NCBI GenBank assembly: GCA_900095095.1
Contig: FMBT01000615.1
Span: forward strand, 1 to 36,333
Length of the DNA stretch: 36,333 nucleotides
Reading direction: 5' to 3'
Source of the DNA: Fragilariopsis cylindrus CCMP1102
Taxonomy: Eukaryota > Bacillariophyta > Bacillariophyceae > Bacillariales > Bacillariaceae
Shown here: positions 18,482 through 30,305 of the stretch, one piece after another
Layout of the letters: every line of letters starts with the position of its first letter
Numbering within the stretch: the first letter of the stretch is position 1
The notes under the pieces: model-generated
What the model was told of the DNA's origin: nothing
Seen by the model: only the letters and a program-made list of their open reading frames with translations
The model's database searches: none
Translations under genes and position numbers: made by a program

Positions 18482-19471
18482 TCATTCATAAATAGGACAA
18501 AATACTCCCATACCCTCACAGAATACACCAGGATCATTATAACGATAATTTTTGTTCAAATTATTAATAATAGTCATTTCCTCATCCGATAAATTAAAAT
18601 CAAAGACAAGACGATTCTCTTTCATACGATGACTGTTCACAGTTTTAGTTAATGGGAATGTATGACGTTGAATGGCCCATCGGATCAAGACCTGTGCCGA
18701 ACTTTTCTTTTTTAATTTTGCAATATTCACAATCGAGGGTGTTGTGAATAAGGAATCATTCTCAGTGGCCATTGACAACTCCACATAACTGGTACTACCA
18801 AATGTCGAAAATGCTGTGACCATCATATTGTTTTCATGTGCAAAACGTATTAATTTTTGTTGTGAATTATGTGGATGTACTTCAATTTGTAATGTGGGAT
18901 GGACGGATGGTACAAATACTCAATATTTGACGTAATAATTGTGTGGTAAAATTACAGACACCAATTGTTTTTGTCATTTGGTGTTTCGTTACTAATTCTT
19001 CCATTGCCTTCCATGTCTGGCACATATCAGTATCAATCACAATCATTTTACCATCCAGATTCAACCATTCTGGTGGATACTTGGTTTCAAATGGTACATA
19101 TTCCATTGAAATAGGAAAATGAATTAAATATTCATCCAGGTAGGTCAGTTGCAAATCATCTAAGGAACGTTGACAGGCCAATGTTACATGTTCTGGACTA
19201 TGATAGGTATTCCATAATTTACTGGTTATAAATAACTCTTCACGTTGACATAACCCATCTTGAATTGCTGTTGTGATTCCTTCACCCACCTCCTTTTCAT
19301 TACCATAATCACAGGCACATCGAATCGACGATATCCATTCTTGATCGCCTCATAACAGACTGATGCACAAATATCACGATCAACTTTCCAAAATCCAAAA
19401 ATTAATGGATCTAGTGGCATAGTAATGGTAGTAGGAGTTGTTGTTGTTGTTGTTGTTGTAACGGTCACCAT
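18482..19471 (-). pseudogene. Aldo-keto reductase (xylose-reductase-like), two compensating frameshifts
   Basis: The three parts together span a whole NADPH-dependent aldo-keto reductase. Frame one starts at 19471 and gives FGFWKVD and NGYRRFDV. A 1-nt loss near 19316 then throws off the reading just before the catalytic Tyr (the neighbouring frame reads ACDYGNEKEVGEGI). The shifted frame carries ELFITSKLWNT with the catalytic Lys, YLIHFPIS with the His, and IGVCNF. A 1-nt gain in the GGG at 18896-18898 restores the first frame: VHPHNSQQKLIRFAH, AFSTFGSTSYVEL, QVLIRWA, FNDPG-like YNDPGVF. About 140 codons are thus out of frame. Either a recent pseudogene or two base-call errors; the protein otherwise looks well kept. 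An N-terminal Thr run comes from (GTT)n. Confidence 0.8.
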
Positions 19472-20175
19472 TGTTTTGTCGTTTTAACTTCACTTATTTT
19501 CTTTAGTTTTCGTCGTTGTTGTTGTAATTATGTTGTGTTCAGGTTATTGTGGGGTTGTACGATGGAATATCTTTCTCTCACTGTTTATGGATGGTACGGT
19601 ACGCATCACAATTTGACAGCGTCGAACTCGCGAACATACTGTACTTTGTAATATACACTGATTACACGATTGAATAGATGTCAGATAGATTCATTCATTC
19701 TATACGCAATTATATAAAGAGTAATCAAAAAGTTAGTAAGTTAGGCATAAATACTGTATTGCGTGAATTAATTATGTGCATACTGTATTCAAAGTTCGCC
19801 TACTCCCTCCACCCCAAACGTGTGTCGCAAATGAGAATCACGATTAATTAACGCGACAATTTGCCAAGCAATACTAAACCTCAGTTTTTTCGTGAATCGA
19901 ATCAATCAATCAATCATCGCACGACGACGTAATACGACGACACACATAATACATCACTGGTCCTGTGTATTTGTTCTTGATTGGCAACTCATCTCTGTGA
20001 ATGAATCGAACGCTAGCTATCTCGCTTTCTCCTTTCGATTATTGGAATGAACGAATCAGTCAATCTCCATCTGCTAATCATTAATGGAAGCTGATGCGAA
20101 TAACGACTTCTTCTTCATCTTCATCTTCATCTTCATAAATATGTCATAAAAACAATCAAATCAAAGAGAAACAAA
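19472..20175. other. Divergent intergenic region (AKR / Gfo-Idh-MocA)
   Basis: About 700 bp between two divergent genes, holding both promoters. It contains a CTT/CAT-rich microsatellite at about 20107-20138 and no other assignable element. Confidence 0.5.
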
Positions 20176-21864
20176 ATGACGCCAAATATTCACATACCCT
20201 TATCGAATCTTGCCCTTGATGAATTTCATGATAGTCGTATTCGATGTGCTATTCTTGGTTGTGGTATGGTACGTGTGTAATTGTGGGCTAATAATCGCAA
20301 AAACTACTGTATGGATATTATGATTGATTCATTCGCTTGTCTCTTTCGTTATAAACGATTATAATACAAATAACAAGTACATGCAATGCAATCGTCATCC
20401 TCACTCACGAACCAATTTTTGTTGTTGATGCTATTATAATTTTCAATATACCAATTGCCTTTCCGTTATCTTTGATAGATGGGACAGGAGCATGTTTCCT
20501 ACATTATGGGATACTCATCGAAAATTCAAATCAATTATCTCTGTGATCCATTTGAACCGTCTTTGGAGAAAGCGAGAAAAATTATGACAGAATGTCGTAG
20601 TAGTGAAGATCCTCTTGTCGTCGGCAACCCATTGAATAGTCAACCATGTCTCCTAATGGATGAAGAAGATTTACTACGTCACGTCGATGATATTGATTTA
20701 TTGGTAATTGCTTCACCGAATTATTTGCATACACCATCTCTTCTGAAATGGGGACGTCATGATATTACTATCCTAGTTGAAAAACCTGTGGCAGTTTCTA
20801 GACAACAACATGATGAATTACGATCAGTATCAACATCCTCTGACTGGCAAGCACGAGTATGGGTGGCAATGGAATATCGGTACATACCAGCCATTGCAAA
20901 ATTAGTATCATTACTACCAGAAACGATTGGTGAATTAAAAATGATCACAATTCGTGAAAATCGATATCCATTTTTACATAAAATTGGTGATTGGAATCGA
21001 GATCGATATAAGACGGGTGATACCTTAGTCGAAAAATGTTGTCACTTCTTTGATTTGTTTCGTTTCATTACCGGTCAGGAAGCAATATTATCAAAAATGA
21101 AAACTTTAGCACAAAGAGGAGTAAATTATCAAGAAGAAGACGACCAACCAACAGTTCCAATCATCGATTCTGCATACGTTACAATGCCATTCAGTAGTAA
21201 CAGTACCGATACTACTGTTACTACTACTAATACTAGCAGAGAAGTGGGCAATAAATGGTCCAACGCTATCGGTTGCTTAGAGTTGTGTATGTTTTCGGAA
21301 GGCAGTCGTCATCAAGAAGAAATTATTGTAACTGGAACTAAGGTAAGCAGGATATTCCTATACTATTTTATGAGAACAACCATCCTGATTGAATAGTACC
21401 GTACAAATCCTTTCTATACTAATACAATTCTACATTGTTTTTTCGTTTGATTCGACTCAAAATCATTTCTAATATCTCACAATCAATTTGTCTAAATCTA
21501 TCAGGGGAGACTTGAGGCATACCTTCCCGAAAATAAGGTGTATCAATTCTGTCGACCTAATCATGATCTTTGGAGTGATCGTAGCATCCCCCCACCATCT
21601 AATTCAATCCACCATCAAGTATACGATTGTAGTAATGTTCGAGAAATCCATTCGATTGAAAGTGAAATACCTAAACACCAGGGATATCATTATAGCAGCA
21701 CGGCGATCGAATGGTATCATCTTTTAAAAGAGGTTCAACGATATAAACATACTGGAGAATTTGTACCGCACGTATCTTTAGATGACGGATTACGGGCTGT
21801 TGAGATGGGAATTGAAGCTACTGCTAAACTCGCAAATGAGTTAGATGATGGTGAGAAGTACTAG
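20176..21864 (+). CDS. Gfo/Idh/MocA-family NAD(P)-dependent oxidoreductase
   Basis: The model is join(20176..20268, 20479..21342, 21505..21864), 438 residues, with all junctions GT-AG at phase 0. The dinucleotide-binding loop AILGCGMMGQEHV is split by intron 1 exactly between its two Met codons. Residues 132-134 are EKP (ILVEKPVAVS), the family signature with the Lys that acts in hydride transfer. The C-terminal domain has the usual ENRYPFL, WNRDRYKTGDTLVEKCCHFFDLFRF pattern, with His as probable catalytic base. The members oxidise or reduce sugars, inositols or related polyols; the substrate cannot be told here. The residues around 250-265 form a Thr/Ser-rich insertion. No targeting peptide, so cytosolic. 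Confidence 0.87.
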
Positions 21865-22065
21865 TAATAATGGACAATAAGTGAAGACGACAACGACGAT
21901 GACGACACCAAATGCATAATACACATAAATACAAATGATATAAAATACAAATACACGTAATAGAGTAGCAACTTTCAAAACAATGTATACTAGCTAGCTA
22001 GGAAAGTTTCCGTAAGAAGAACTAATAGTTCACTTTATTCATAGAATAACATTACTTTAAGTGTG

Positions 22066-23312
22066 TTATCGAGGTTTTGGTTTCTTGATGGGACTTTGAA
22101 TATGGTACTCATCTGATAAATCTTCATCGGACATAAAAGTATATTTCCATTTTTTATAATGGTCAGTTTTCTTCCAAATGTAATAAAAGTCAATAACATC
22201 CCTTGTTGTTTTGGTTCCGATCTGTCTACTTATAACACGAAATTCTTTCCCATAATGTAACATACTACCTTCAAAGATAGCAATTTCATACGGACTCCAT
22301 TTTTCCATAATAGTTGGTCGACGTAATGGACTTTTTAAGAATCCAAGCATTGATATTTTCTCCATTGGGTATTCCCGTTCTTGAGCGTTGTACCCGTACG
22401 GTTGTAATTGTGTTGCTGGGTACATGACCGTTCCGACAAAATTAACGTAATCTTCTGCCATTTGATGCACTATATTAATCATTTCAGTTCCGTTCCGTTC
22501 ATTTCCGATACGACGTCATCAGCAGCAGCAGCAGCAGCACAGCAATGCAAAATTTAGAAAATATTTTCAGACCATATATGAATTTTTAAAACACACGAGT
22601 ACTTATATATATGTGCGTAGTACTTACCTCTCCATCGCTCCTGTGGTTCTTCATTAGGCTCATGCGTTGTTTCATTGTCTTTACCGGTACCCTTATCCGA
22701 AGAACTGGCACGAGATCGTGTCATGGCAGGCGAAAGCAACCCTTGAGCTGGTGCGTTATCACTAGTAGTCGCATTCGTTTCTTCCCCAGTAGTATCATCA
22801 GTCTCAGCCTCAGCATCGACAGCTGTAGCTGTAGCAGCATTGGTAGCATTACTAGTACCCCCTTTATTATTGAATTCATTTTCATTATTATTATTATTAT
22901 CATCTATTGATGGTAGTGTCCCTACTGAAGGATTGTTGTTGTTGTTGTTATTATCAGTACTACTACTAGTAGCAGTACTACTACTATTGGCTGGTAGGTC
23001 CAATGGATTTGGAGTAGCAATATCGTCCCCGCATACGTCCATGTCCACTTTAGCTCTTTTTAACGGTGGTTTCCCGTCGTCATCGTCACCGTCACCCTTA
23101 ATATCGGTTTCTATTTCGATCGTCGAGTTGCCGTTAGATATCAAATCTTGTGGAATAGATACTTTTATCTCCCCTTCTTCTTCTTCTTCTTCTTCTTCTT
23201 CATCTTTATGTCGTTGTAAAGGTTCGGAAGAGGAAGAGTTGCAGTTCGAATTATCTGCTGCTGCTACTGCTGCTGCGGCAACAACTTCAGAAACAGATTG
23301 ATCGTTGGACAT
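22066..23312 (-). CDS. SANT/Myb-like domain chromatin protein (MTA/CoREST-like arrangement)
   Basis: Exons 23312-22628 and 22469-22066 give 362 residues. The intron is GT-AG, and the join makes a Val codon (WR-VHQMAED). The long N-terminal half is disordered: poly-Glu, Asp-rich, and poly-Asn. It includes a basic KRAK that could serve nuclear import. Exon 2 has a SANT domain: KWSPYEIAIFEGSMLHYGKE, ISRQIGTKTTRDVIDFYYIW. These match SANT domains of MTA, CoREST and MIER proteins, which work in histone deacetylase complexes. The segment before it (VGTVMYPATQ) sits where ELM2 often lies, but ELM2 is not clear. The basic C-terminus is KKPKPR. It shares a 528-bp divergent upstream region with the next gene. 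Confidence 0.8.
22499..22540. repeat. GCA/CTG trinucleotide tract in SANT gene intron
   Basis: CAGCAGCAG-type repeat within the intron at 22470-22627, close to the acceptor. It displaces the usual pyrimidine tract; the first usable AG lies 30 bp beyond it at 22470-22471. Confidence 0.7.
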
Positions 23313-23840
23313 TATTTTTCACGCTTTCTTTTGAATCGATATTCACCTCCGTAGATTTCGTAGATTTTACTTGCTCCTCAAATGACAGTAACAAAATCTT
23401 CGAAGGGAAGTGTATTTCTTGTTACTTCACTAATCCACCTTTAACACTAAGCTATATTTGATTTGTTATATCAGTAATGCTCGCATTGTCGAATTGAACA
23501 AACTATTATGTTTCTTTTATTGGAATAAAATGTGTTTTTTGTTGTTGTTTCCTCTCTGAAAAGAAGCTAAATAAATCATTAGCACGTGTGATGGTGCCGA
23601 ACAAAAAATAAAAATTGAGCAAATACTCTTAGATTTGCCTTTCCCCCTGCTATATCACCCCCAAATATCAATCTCCTCCCCCCGAAATAACCGCATTTCC
23701 CCTAATTCAAAAAAAATGCTACAGTAATAGCAAGAACTGAGATTGAAACAGCGAAACAACATTTAAACTCCATACGAATACTCCATTGTTCCTACCTATC
23801 ATCTTCGATACTTGGTACGCATTTGCAGAACCAACTAAAA
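23313..23840. promoter_or_regulatory. Divergent promoter region (SANT / SnoaL-like)
   Basis: These 528 bp separate two divergent start codons. Visible are A/T runs and a C-rich stretch at 23641-23682, but no assignable binding site. Both promoters must lie here. Confidence 0.4.
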
Positions 23841-25332
23841 ATGGCATTTAATAATAGTACAACAAGCGTTGGAGACTCAACGTTCGACGGCACGAACACC
23901 AGCAACTTTCCTGTTGGCCAATCCCTTGATTATAGCACCATCGATGATTGTGCCTCGTCTCACACCGGGCGGGACTATACCTATCGTCATCAGGATGCGA
24001 CGGATATTGTACATGAAATGCACTTGGCTCTTCTTTACCTACTCTCTAATCCTGATGAATTTAAAAAGTCATTAAATGATACACATCCACATCATCGTGG
24101 TGCAACAACTTTAGATGAATGGAACGCTGACATTGAAGACGAAGACGACACAGAGAGTGTCCTGACAGCGGGAGGCGTGTCGACAGCACTACCGTATATT
24201 GTTTTTGCGGATGACGCAGAGGTTGTACTACCACAGGCACATACAGCATCACAACTTTTTGGTATTGAAAAGATAGACGGGATAGAATTAGAAGCAGCTG
24301 CGGGTATCCCTGCTCTCTCCCAGCTTTTTCTTCGATGGTTAGGTGAGTTCACTTATATCTATATACATATATATTCTATTTATATATATATATACATAAT
24401 ACTGTAATACTATCGATGCAACTAACTAATCCACTGTTGGTTGTGTATTCTATAATCCATTATTGCTTGTATCAAAAATTCGTACTATTAAAAGCGCTCA
24501 TGCCTGGTGGAGATCATCTCAACATAATAGACCCCCCTGGCCTAACTGTTATGAAAATAGCGGGTGCGAGATATAGAGTAACAGCGGCTCACAGGGTAGT
24601 TTGGACATGGAAAAACGAATTTGCATCAATTTTCGATGAAAAACTTAGTAATATTGAAGAATCTCCTTCACATCAAGACGAATCATCGTCCCTTCAAATC
24701 GGTGATCTTGTCACTTTAACAATTGTGGTATGTCAATCTGGTATATTCTTTTCTTATAGTGGTTGTTTGTTTATCAATTATCATTTTATTTCTTGTCATG
24801 TCAGACTAAACTCAAACATAATTCTATGTTTGTTTGCTTATCTATTTATTTATAGGATGTGTTTGAGACTGACAACCAAGGAAAGTTGTTATCATATTGT
24901 CCAACCTTTGACAATCGTGATATTCGGAAAACAAATCAGACAACAGAAACTATTAGGAAATCATCGAGAAGTCTCTTTTCGATTTTAGGACGAGCACAAA
25001 AAGCTGTAGCAAAATCAGAAGTGAACAAAAGAGCATCAAAACAAATTAGTAAAATGGGCCTGATGGAACACGCAAGAAATTTTGGTGAAAATGTGAAGCA
25101 TAAGGTAGATGAAGCAGTTCAACAAATCAATTCACCAACTAAAGCAATTCCGACACACGTGCAGAACAGTGATAAGAAAGATGAAGTTACAGATTCAAAA
25201 GAATTTGAACAGGCAATTTCTGCCGCAGCAGAAGAAGCTGCTGCGGGCACATCTCGAGGGAACCTTTATGTAAGCGCTGCTAGTTCTGATGTCGGAGACG
25301 CTACCAGCGAAGCCTCAGTTGCGAGGGTATAA
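23841..25332 (+). CDS. SnoaL/NTF2-like fold protein with helical C-terminus
   Basis: The model is join(23841..24342, 24495..24727, 24856..25332), 403 residues; phases agree at each GT-AG junction. The middle acceptor (TTAAAAG) is weak. After a polar N-terminus, the region HEMHLALLYLLSNPDEFKKS and the exon 2-3 segment (HLNIIDPPGLTVMKIAGARYR, GDLVTLTIVDVFETDNQGKL) resemble a SnoaL-like/NTF2-like domain: helices, then strands curving round a pocket, ending in the typical fetDxdGKi pattern. The C-terminal 140 residues are charged, with a likely amphipathic helix (SLFSILGRAQKAVAKSEVNK). Such folds serve as small-molecule isomerases or binding modules; no catalytic residues can be assigned. Family assignment is moderate. 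Confidence 0.65.
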
Positions 25333-25489
25333 AATAATGTTTTTTTTGTTGAGAGGAAAATCCCTATTTCTCTATAAGATAAGTTTGTATTTCTATATGT
25401 GCATATTTTATTTCTGAAGTGATCATAGATTGCAGATTGTAGCCGTTATTGAATTTAAAACTGATCATGACGGCGCGTTAATTAGGAAA

Positions 25490-28400
25490 CTACTGTAAGG
25501 GAAGATTTTCGTTTTCCGTGGTTTGATCGGTACTTCCTGCAAATTCACTGACAAAATCGTCGGTACAGCTTGTCAAAATATGATTACTATTGTCAGTAGA
25601 TTCAATTGGAGATGCTGCAGTTCTAAAACTCCTGCTACTATCCACGTCATCAAGAGAGGTCAAGTCCATGTCTCCAGGTTGAGCGCTATTGCTGTGACTT
25701 GATAGCTCACTTGCTTCCCCGGAAGCGTCAGTTTGTTCGCAAATCATTGGCGATGGTGGTGGTGTTTCAACGATTATGTCACTGTCTTGGCCGATAGGCA
25801 CATCTCGTCTTCTGTAGTAGAGAACATAAGCGGAAGCAGATACCACGTCGGTTGGATCGACATTCGTGGTAACGTGGCTGTCATCATAATTGCACCATGT
25901 TCCGTCATCGCTGAGAATATAGGCAGTGTAATGACCACCCCCCAATCCTCCAAAATGATTACTCACAGCATAACAATCATAGATAGGTTTGTTATCTATA
26001 CTGTAATCAGCAACTAGCTCTGTAAGATCTAGTCCTTTCAAAGGAAAATCAATTTTCTTTGTGATTTTATCGCGTCGGTGAGTGGAGGCCGAGAAATAGA
26101 ATCTTTTCAAATGAACGATGAGGATAGGAGGTGCACGAAATAGATGAAACTGTTTCCAAGCCCTAACATGGTTTCTGCAGCTGCTGCAATACCACATCTC
26201 ACTTTCTTCCAATTGTTCCTTATGACAATACTTCTCAATGCAATCCAAAACAGTAATGTCTGGATCGGCCTCACCAGACAACTCATCTACATCAGGCTCT
26301 TCAATCAATTCGAACTCCTTTCCATCGAATACCTTGCACTCATCGTCCTCTTCTACGTTTAGACAAATAATATCATGATGGCCAATAACATCGCAAATCA
26401 GAAGTTGTTCGTTCTCATCAGATGGGCTGGCGACCTGTGCTTTGTCTCCCTTTTCATCGGACGCCATGTCACTTTTGTCAATATCAATCATCCCAAGGGT
26501 TTTACCTTTCGCGTACGAGTACGAATATCCATTTCCCTCAATGTTATAGGTGAGAGGAATTTTTCGCATAATACGGAGCTTAGGGCATTCTTCGTCGACA
26601 ATTTTGTTGGATTCATCTGCAGACGACTCTCCTGGGTTTGTGGATTGTATCGTACTATCCAGTGGTTTCTCTTCGAGAAGTGACCGAGACAGCCTTTGAG
26701 CGAGCTCCTCCCTAAGGCTATATACAGATAAGTTCCCTGTCAACCGAAGGACTAAAGAACCCAAAAAGTCACGCCGTCTGGTATTATACATTGATTGTTG
26801 AGCTCTTTGTTTGATTCCAATCTGAACAATTATCCCATCCTTGCGTTTTTCCTTTATTTGACACATCTCATTTTTAATTAATTCTTGTAGTTTTTCGGCA
26901 CAAAAATCAAGGACACCAACATCTTTTCTTGTCTTTACACCCGATAATGTTTCTGTTTCACAATCGACCAAAACTTGAATATTATCCTCCTCCTCGAGAC
27001 TCCCCGAACTACTACTAGTCGAAACATGATTCATCTCAACAGCGTTTTCGTTATCGCAATATCCGTTCTCCTCATCCCTTGTACGTTTCAATCCTGATGA
27101 CTCGTCCTTCTCTAATTCCTCGTGACAGATTTTCAGAAAGCTAACCAGCTTCTCGTGAAATTCGATTCTCTCTTTGATCGTGCTACGATTGACATCCAAG
27201 AGACGAGCTGTCATAAATTTGTTCATCGACGAGTATTTCTCAATCTCAGTCTTCCATCTATCTTCGTCAGTCAATTTTGTAATCAAAGACGAATCAAGTT
27301 TGACTCGATTCTTCAAATTAGATAAAAGGTTCACAGCTTCATCGTCTTCTGCGGACAATGTTGTTTTTCGAACTTCTTCTAGTGGTCTAAGCTGGTAAAC
27401 ATAAGTATCGTCGTAATCTTTGATCATATCGATCGTATCTTCATTCTTGTACCATTTATAGATCTTATTATTACTGATTTCAACAGGGCATAGATCGTGC
27501 AAGGGAATTGATTCCGTACAAATTCCCGCCTTGACAATTTCCTCGTTTATCTTCTCTAGGAACCCAGTAATGGATGACGTTTTAGCTAAAGTCAGTTTAA
27601 GTTTTCGCATTTTTGAACTAGGATCTAATGAGACAAAATAAACTTCCAGTGTTCTTTCGCTCTCACCAGGGATAGGAACCGATAGGTACATAAATGGGTC
27701 AAAGGTTGTTGACACTCGATTGCATCCTTCCTCGCAGCATTCGAGTCTACTCTTTACTTGTCCCATAAAATTTTCAAGTACCCGACTATCCTCACGTTTT
27801 AGATGCAATTCCCACGCCGTGTCAGCAGCACTAGCATCAGATTCTTCTATTCGTTGTTCCGGCTTTTCTATGTATGGCTTTATTGTGATTTTATTCGTAT
27901 CTTCATGCAAAGCATCTAACAGGTATGTTGCTAGTTCCTGTGAATCATGTTGGTCGTATCCGCAAAATTGTTCAGCGTGTTTACCAAGACTATTTTTGAA
28001 ACTGCGAGGGTAAACAGCAGCCGATGAATATTGATTTGTATAGTTCAAACTCTGATTTCCTCCTAATACATTCCTTCGTTTCGAAGATTGAACGCCCCAC
28101 ATTTCACCCATAAGTATCGCGAATTGTGTTGCCAATTCACCGCCCGTACCAAGTGGATTGTCTCTATTTAAATCGTTCTTGTATTCACCAGAAAGAAAAT
28201 ACCTCCGAATCGGTTCGGTATGTGCTAGGCATTGTAGCGTAGAGTTCATGAAGCACGTATTTCCCATATTACCCAAACCTGAGGCAAGACGTTTCCGACC
28301 AGAAAGCTGGATTGGAGAATTTGTACTGCTAGCGTCGATTCCGTTCGATTCAATATCCATACTTGTATTATCGTCTATTGGTGTGTAGAGAGGATCGATG

Positions 28401-29399
28401 TACTCGTTACATGTTGTTGATGGAGAAAGAAGTAGAATGGGAGGTTCCTTTTCGTCCTTTTCCTCCTTTTGGTTTCCTCCATCTGACCAGGAGAGCTATT
28501 TTTTTTGGTGATAGTTCAAAATATTATATGAGATTACTCGTACACTTAACTTTACGAAACAGAACAGAACACAAATATGCTGTGTGAAAGTGCACTTACC
28601 TCATTATTGTTTTCCGTCTTTTGATCGATTAATTTTATTTCAATAGCCTTATGATTGTCCTTATTATTATATGTTGTTGCAGAAAAAACCTTCTCGTATG
28701 GAAACCTTCCCGACGGTGGAATGATCATGGACGTTAATCTTGTGGTATCATCCTCCAGACTAGTAATAGAACCTGATGATGTTGTTGACATTGCATTATT
28801 ATTATTGTTGTCACTGTTATCATTTTTCTTCTCTTCTGGTAACAGAGCAATTTCAATACCACGTCCTCCTTCTTCTCTTGCTACCTTCTGACAACATCGA
28901 CAAATCTCGTATCCGTCATAACCAAATTTTTCTTTCACAAGCATCCAAGCACTCGGACCAAGAAAAAAATAATCTCGTGTATGAATCAATCCTGATTTCA
29001 TCTTTGTTTTGGTCGTTGTTGTTGTTGTTGTTTGTGACATTTTTTTATTATTATTTTCTGCCATTTTTCTACGAAGGAATTCAGTTTTTCTGTTACTAAA
29101 GTTACTACCATTGCTGTTGATGATGTCACTAGCAGTAATTTCACCATTCATTTTGATTTGATGTTCAACCTTTGTTTTGTTGTCCTTATAATTATCGTCG
29201 TCAGTAGTACCACCATTCATTTCAATCGGACGACGGTCCGATGACGATGATGATTCCGATTCAGTATTACGTGTAGCAGTATTATTGTTATTGTTATAGT
29301 TCTTATTATCTGTATGTGTATCTCTATCCTCAACCATTACTAGTTCTGCATTTTGGATTCTACCAATATTTTCTTTCCAATTATCGTCATCGTACTCTT

Positions 29400-29431
<32 letters not shown>

Positions 29432-29691
29432 TGTTTTGCCATCATAAGAATCGGCCATGCTTTTATAAACCACGATTTCGGAACAACATAAAATTTGAGT
29501 AATTCTAATGAATTCGTTGTTTGAGTCGCCATCATCACATTCATTACGTTACGTGTATCGTCATCACTTGCAGCACGAAACGCATTTGAAATGTTCACGA
29601 TATCGGCTTTATTGTCGTTGTTGTCGTCGTTGTTGTTGTCAACCGGGATCATCATTGGATCATTGCTTTTGTTGATACAGATTTCTGCCAT
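25490..29691 (-). CDS. Ubiquitin carboxyl-terminal hydrolase with N-terminal DUSP domain
   Basis: Two exons, 29691-28600 and 28495-25490, join across a 104-bp GT-AG intron at phase 0 to give 1,365 residues. Exon 1 holds the two halves of a DUSP domain: LKFYVVPKSWFIKAWPIL and DYFFLGPSAWMLVKEKFG, separated by a long Asn/Ser-rich insertion. Exon 2 carries the USP catalytic domain: Cys box GLGNMGNTCFMNSTLQCL with Cys about 445; QHDSQE; zinc-ligand pairs (CCEEGC, CSSC); and the His box GGLGGGHYTAY with His about 1219, followed by NYDDSHV. All catalytic residues are present, so it should remove ubiquitin from substrates. The order resembles the USP4/11/15 group. A long insertion splits the catalytic domain, as is common in that group. 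The C-terminal 110 residues are disordered. Confidence 0.92.
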
Positions 29692-30305
29692 AAGTGCATT
29701 TGTATGAACTGCTTTGTTCTTAATTTGTTTGTTGACGCCTCCCTCTTTTCTTGACTTCTTGGTCGAGGCAACATCCGCTGTGATGACCTGACAATGCTGG
29801 GGATGCGGTTTGTTCGTTGTCGATTTGATTATGTTTTTTTTTGATAAACAATGGTCGCGTTGGAACTCAAAAATAGTTTTAATAGCAAAAGCACGGTGAA
29901 ATAATGAGTGCTGAGGTAAAATTCAAAATGCATGAATGAAATAAAATGAATGGCGAAAAAGGGTGGGGGAGACGATTTTTCGAAATTATATCGTATCAAT
30001 TTTTATTTTTTCGATTGACAAGCAACCAATTTTTGTATCAGGCGACGCGAAGGAGAACAAAAAATAGCTCCGGGTCGTTAAACATACCGGTAGAGACCTT
30101 TAATGCACAGGTAATATCGAGTATTGTACACAATAAAATAGTGGGAATGGGATAGCACATAAGTTGAAACTTAACTTGTGTTCATTGTTTTGTTGCATCT
30201 TATTATTTTAGAAACAAGAAAACTAAGTAGTTCGGCATTGTGCAAGTTCGGTACAATTAGTATTGTAGTAACGGGACAGATTAGATATCACAAAATTCAT
30301 TGACA
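29692..30305. promoter_or_regulatory. Divergent intergenic region with possible 5'-UTR intron
   Basis: This holds promoters for the deubiquitinase (leftward) and the Asn/Ser-rich protein (rightward). A CACAG/GTAATATC donor at 30110/30111 and a pyrimidine-rich acceptor ending in AG at 30210-30211 would make a 101-bp intron in the leader of the rightward gene. A short open frame at 29946-30155 is not supported as a coding exon: spliced, it ends after four codons. Confidence 0.4.

Noticed and set aside
29946..30155. 69-codon ORF upstream of the Asn/Ser-rich gene
   Set aside because: It contains a splice donor, and the spliced frame stops at once; better explained as a leader exon.
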